Shown here: one piece after another, positions 6,455 to 6,862 of the stretch
Position numbering within the stretch: position 1 is the first letter of the stretch
Layout: each line of letters begins with the position of its first letter
The notes under the pieces: generated by a model
Databases searched by the model: none
What the model saw: the letters and a program-made list of their open reading frames with translations, nothing else
What the model was told of the DNA's origin: nothing
Origin: an uncultured Paracoccaceae bacterium
GTDB lineage: Bacteria; Pseudomonadota; Alphaproteobacteria; Rhodobacterales; Rhodobacteraceae
Length of the DNA: 6,862 nucleotides
NCBI GenBank assembly: GCA_937900975.1
Contig: CALCPC010000453.1
Coordinates: 1 to 6,862 of the forward strand
Direction of reading: 5' to 3'
Position numbers and translations under genes: made by a program

Positions 6455-6523
6455 CTAAGCTGGCGGATACGGCTGCCGGTTAGGGTGCGGGCAAGTGTCG
6501 CGATCGGCGAAAGTCCTTATCAT
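6455..6523 (-). other. Possible short leader reading frame or frameshifted 5' end of the regulator
   Basis: The first ATG upstream of the regulator's coding frame is at 6523. It opens a 22-codon frame ending at TAG (6457-6455), one base before the TTG at 6453. It is offset by one base from the regulator frame. Deleting one T in the TTT of the minus strand (AAA at 6510-6512) would join it to the regulator as MIRTSPIATLARTLTGSR, a normal-looking start for this family. It is therefore either a coupled leader peptide, a remnant of an indel, or a sequencing error. The ATG has no clear Shine-Dalgarno sequence. Confidence 0.3.
6514..6518 (-). promoter_or_regulatory. AAGGA ribosome-binding-site candidate for the regulator
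   Basis: AAGGA on the minus strand lies 9 bases before an in-frame ATC codon (6504-6502) and within the TAA-adjacent start of the regulator frame. Initiation near here would keep SPIATLARTLTGSRIRQ and so the whole DNA-binding domain. ATC is a very rare initiation codon, so this is suggestive only. Confidence 0.3.
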
Positions 6524-6534
6524 TCAGTGCGATC

Positions 6535-6575
6535 TTGCGGCGCAATGTAAAGTAATTGACAATATTGCGCCGCAG
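6535..6575. promoter_or_regulatory. Paired palindromic operators in the divergent promoter region
   Basis: TTGCG-G-CGCAA at 6535-6545 is a perfect odd-centred palindrome. TTGCG-C-CGCAG at 6565-6575 is the same motif with one mismatch. Their centres (6540 and 6570) are 30 bp apart, about three helical turns, so a regulator could contact both on one face. The pair also forms an 11-bp inverted repeat (6536-6546 with 6564-6574, 17-base spacer). The first copy lies upstream of the -35-like TTGACA and the second lies in the -35/-10 spacer of the rightward promoter candidate. The adjacent ScfR-type regulator is the natural candidate binder, since relatives are reported to use TTTGC/GCAAA-like repeats (recalled, not checked). 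Confidence 0.6.
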
Positions 6576-6584
6576 CAAGAAAAT
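6556..6584 (+). promoter_or_regulatory. Candidate rightward promoter for the binding-protein gene
   Basis: TTGACA (6556-6561), a consensus -35, is followed after 17 bases by GAAAAT (6579-6584), a 4-of-6 match to the -10 box. A start near 6591 would give a leader of about 120 bases. A second AATTGACA copy at 6586-6593 repeats the one at 6554-6561 with a 32-bp period but has no good -10 after it. A small hairpin CCGCC-GGTGT-GGCGG (6673-6687) sits in the predicted leader. Confidence 0.4.
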
Positions 6585-6699
6585 AAATTGACAGAAAAAC
6601 CATTCGAAAGCAAGCGTTTATTGCCTCGTTGACCCCTGGCTTTAGGTTCTAGCAAGGCCATGGAATAGGCCTCCGCCGGTGTGGCGGGAACAAATTTTC

Positions 6700-6705
6700 G
6701 GGAGG
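6700..6705 (+). promoter_or_regulatory. Strong ribosome binding site GGGAGG
   Basis: GGGAGG lies five bases before the ATG at 6711, an almost ideal Shine-Dalgarno sequence. It fixes the start of the rightward gene and suggests high translation, as expected for a periplasmic binding protein. Confidence 0.8.
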
Positions 6706-6710
6706 TCCTT

Positions 6711-6862
6711 ATGTCAGGATTCAAGATCAACCGCCGCGGGCTGTTGAAAACCGGCGCTGTTGCCGGGGCCGGCCTTGCTGTGCCCACCGTCTTCACCGGG
6801 CGCGCCAACGCCATCACAAATGAGCCGAGCGGCGCCACGGTGCCCTTGGGCTTTAACGTGCC
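6711..6862 (+). CDS. Tat-exported ABC transporter substrate-binding protein, N-terminal part
   Basis: Only the first 50 codons are in the window; the gene runs off the right edge. The visible N-terminus is a twin-arginine signal peptide: NRRGLLK (7-13) with the paired arginines at 8-9, a small-residue hydrophobic stretch (GAVAGAGLAVPTVF), and an ANA cleavage site at residues 32-34. Folded, cofactor-bearing or quickly folding proteins use this export route. The mature start, ITNEPSGATVPLGFNVP, resembles the first strand of branched-chain amino acid/amide-type (Peripla_BP_6, HAAT) binding proteins. That assignment rests on few residues and on recollection of similar roseobacter proteins. It is transcribed divergently from the ScfR-type regulator, which suggests regulation by that protein and a ligand related to short-chain acyl metabolism. 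The ligand is unknown. A minus-strand frame of 104 codons across this start is a shadow. Confidence 0.8.
   Translation, partial: MSGFKINRRGLLKTGAVAGAGLAVPTVFTGRANAITNEPSGATVPLGFNV

Noticed and set aside
6524..6838. Minus-strand 104-codon frame across the divergent promoter
   Set aside because: It overlaps the Tat signal peptide gene, which has an ideal ribosome site and signal on the plus strand; the frame also runs through the operator region and its translation matches nothing known.

Overview
The window is GC-rich and reads as a chromosomal segment of an alphaproteobacterium, most likely a Rhodobacteraceae/Roseobacter-group member. That rests on the protein types: a TAXI-type TRAP binding protein, a YjbH/YjbF pair, and a short-chain fatty acyl regulator divergent from a Tat-exported binding protein. 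It also rests on family motifs I recognise from memory; no database search was possible. I see no tRNA, rRNA, CRISPR array, insertion sequence or other mobile-element signature.

Layout, left to right. Positions 1-105 hold no gene start on either strand, only two GC-rich palindromes just past the stop of the first gene. Four minus-strand genes then follow in transcription order from right to left: yjbH (4993 to 2912), the lipoprotein gene yjbF (2933 to 2244, overlapping yjbH by 22 bases), a D-cysteine desulfhydrase/ACC-deaminase-family PLP enzyme (2237 to 1224, only 6 bases after yjbF), and a TAXI-family periplasmic binding protein (1113 to 106, after a 110-base gap). The tight spacing makes yjbH-yjbF-PLP enzyme a probable single transcript. 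The TAXI gene may have its own promoter. Its permease partner is not in the window and, if adjacent, would lie left of position 1.

After a 191-base gap comes a minus-strand ScfR-type regulator (XRE helix-turn-helix, DUF2083-like body, cysteine-rich C-terminus; stop at 5185). It is divergent from a plus-strand gene starting at 6711 and cut by the window's right edge, whose 50 visible residues carry a twin-arginine signal peptide typical of solute-binding proteins. The shared control region contains two palindromes of the form TTGCG-N-CGCAA, centred 30 bp apart, and two AATTGACA direct repeats 32 bp apart. A TTGACA -35-like box overlaps the first AATTGACA repeat and lies between the palindromes.

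The YjbH/YjbF pair points to surface polysaccharide assembly or export at the outer membrane. The PLP enzyme handles a small amino acid, and the TAXI protein captures a small solute in the periplasm. The regulator probably senses a short-chain acyl-CoA-like metabolite and controls the divergent transport gene and itself. No wholly new multi-gene system is evident. The most interesting points are the regulator's start (its conserved N-terminus extends past any ATG/GTG/TTG codon in frame), a histidine-kinase-dimerisation-like helical hairpin inside that regulator, the paired palindromes in the divergent promoter, and a perfect inverted repeat inside the regulator's coding sequence.
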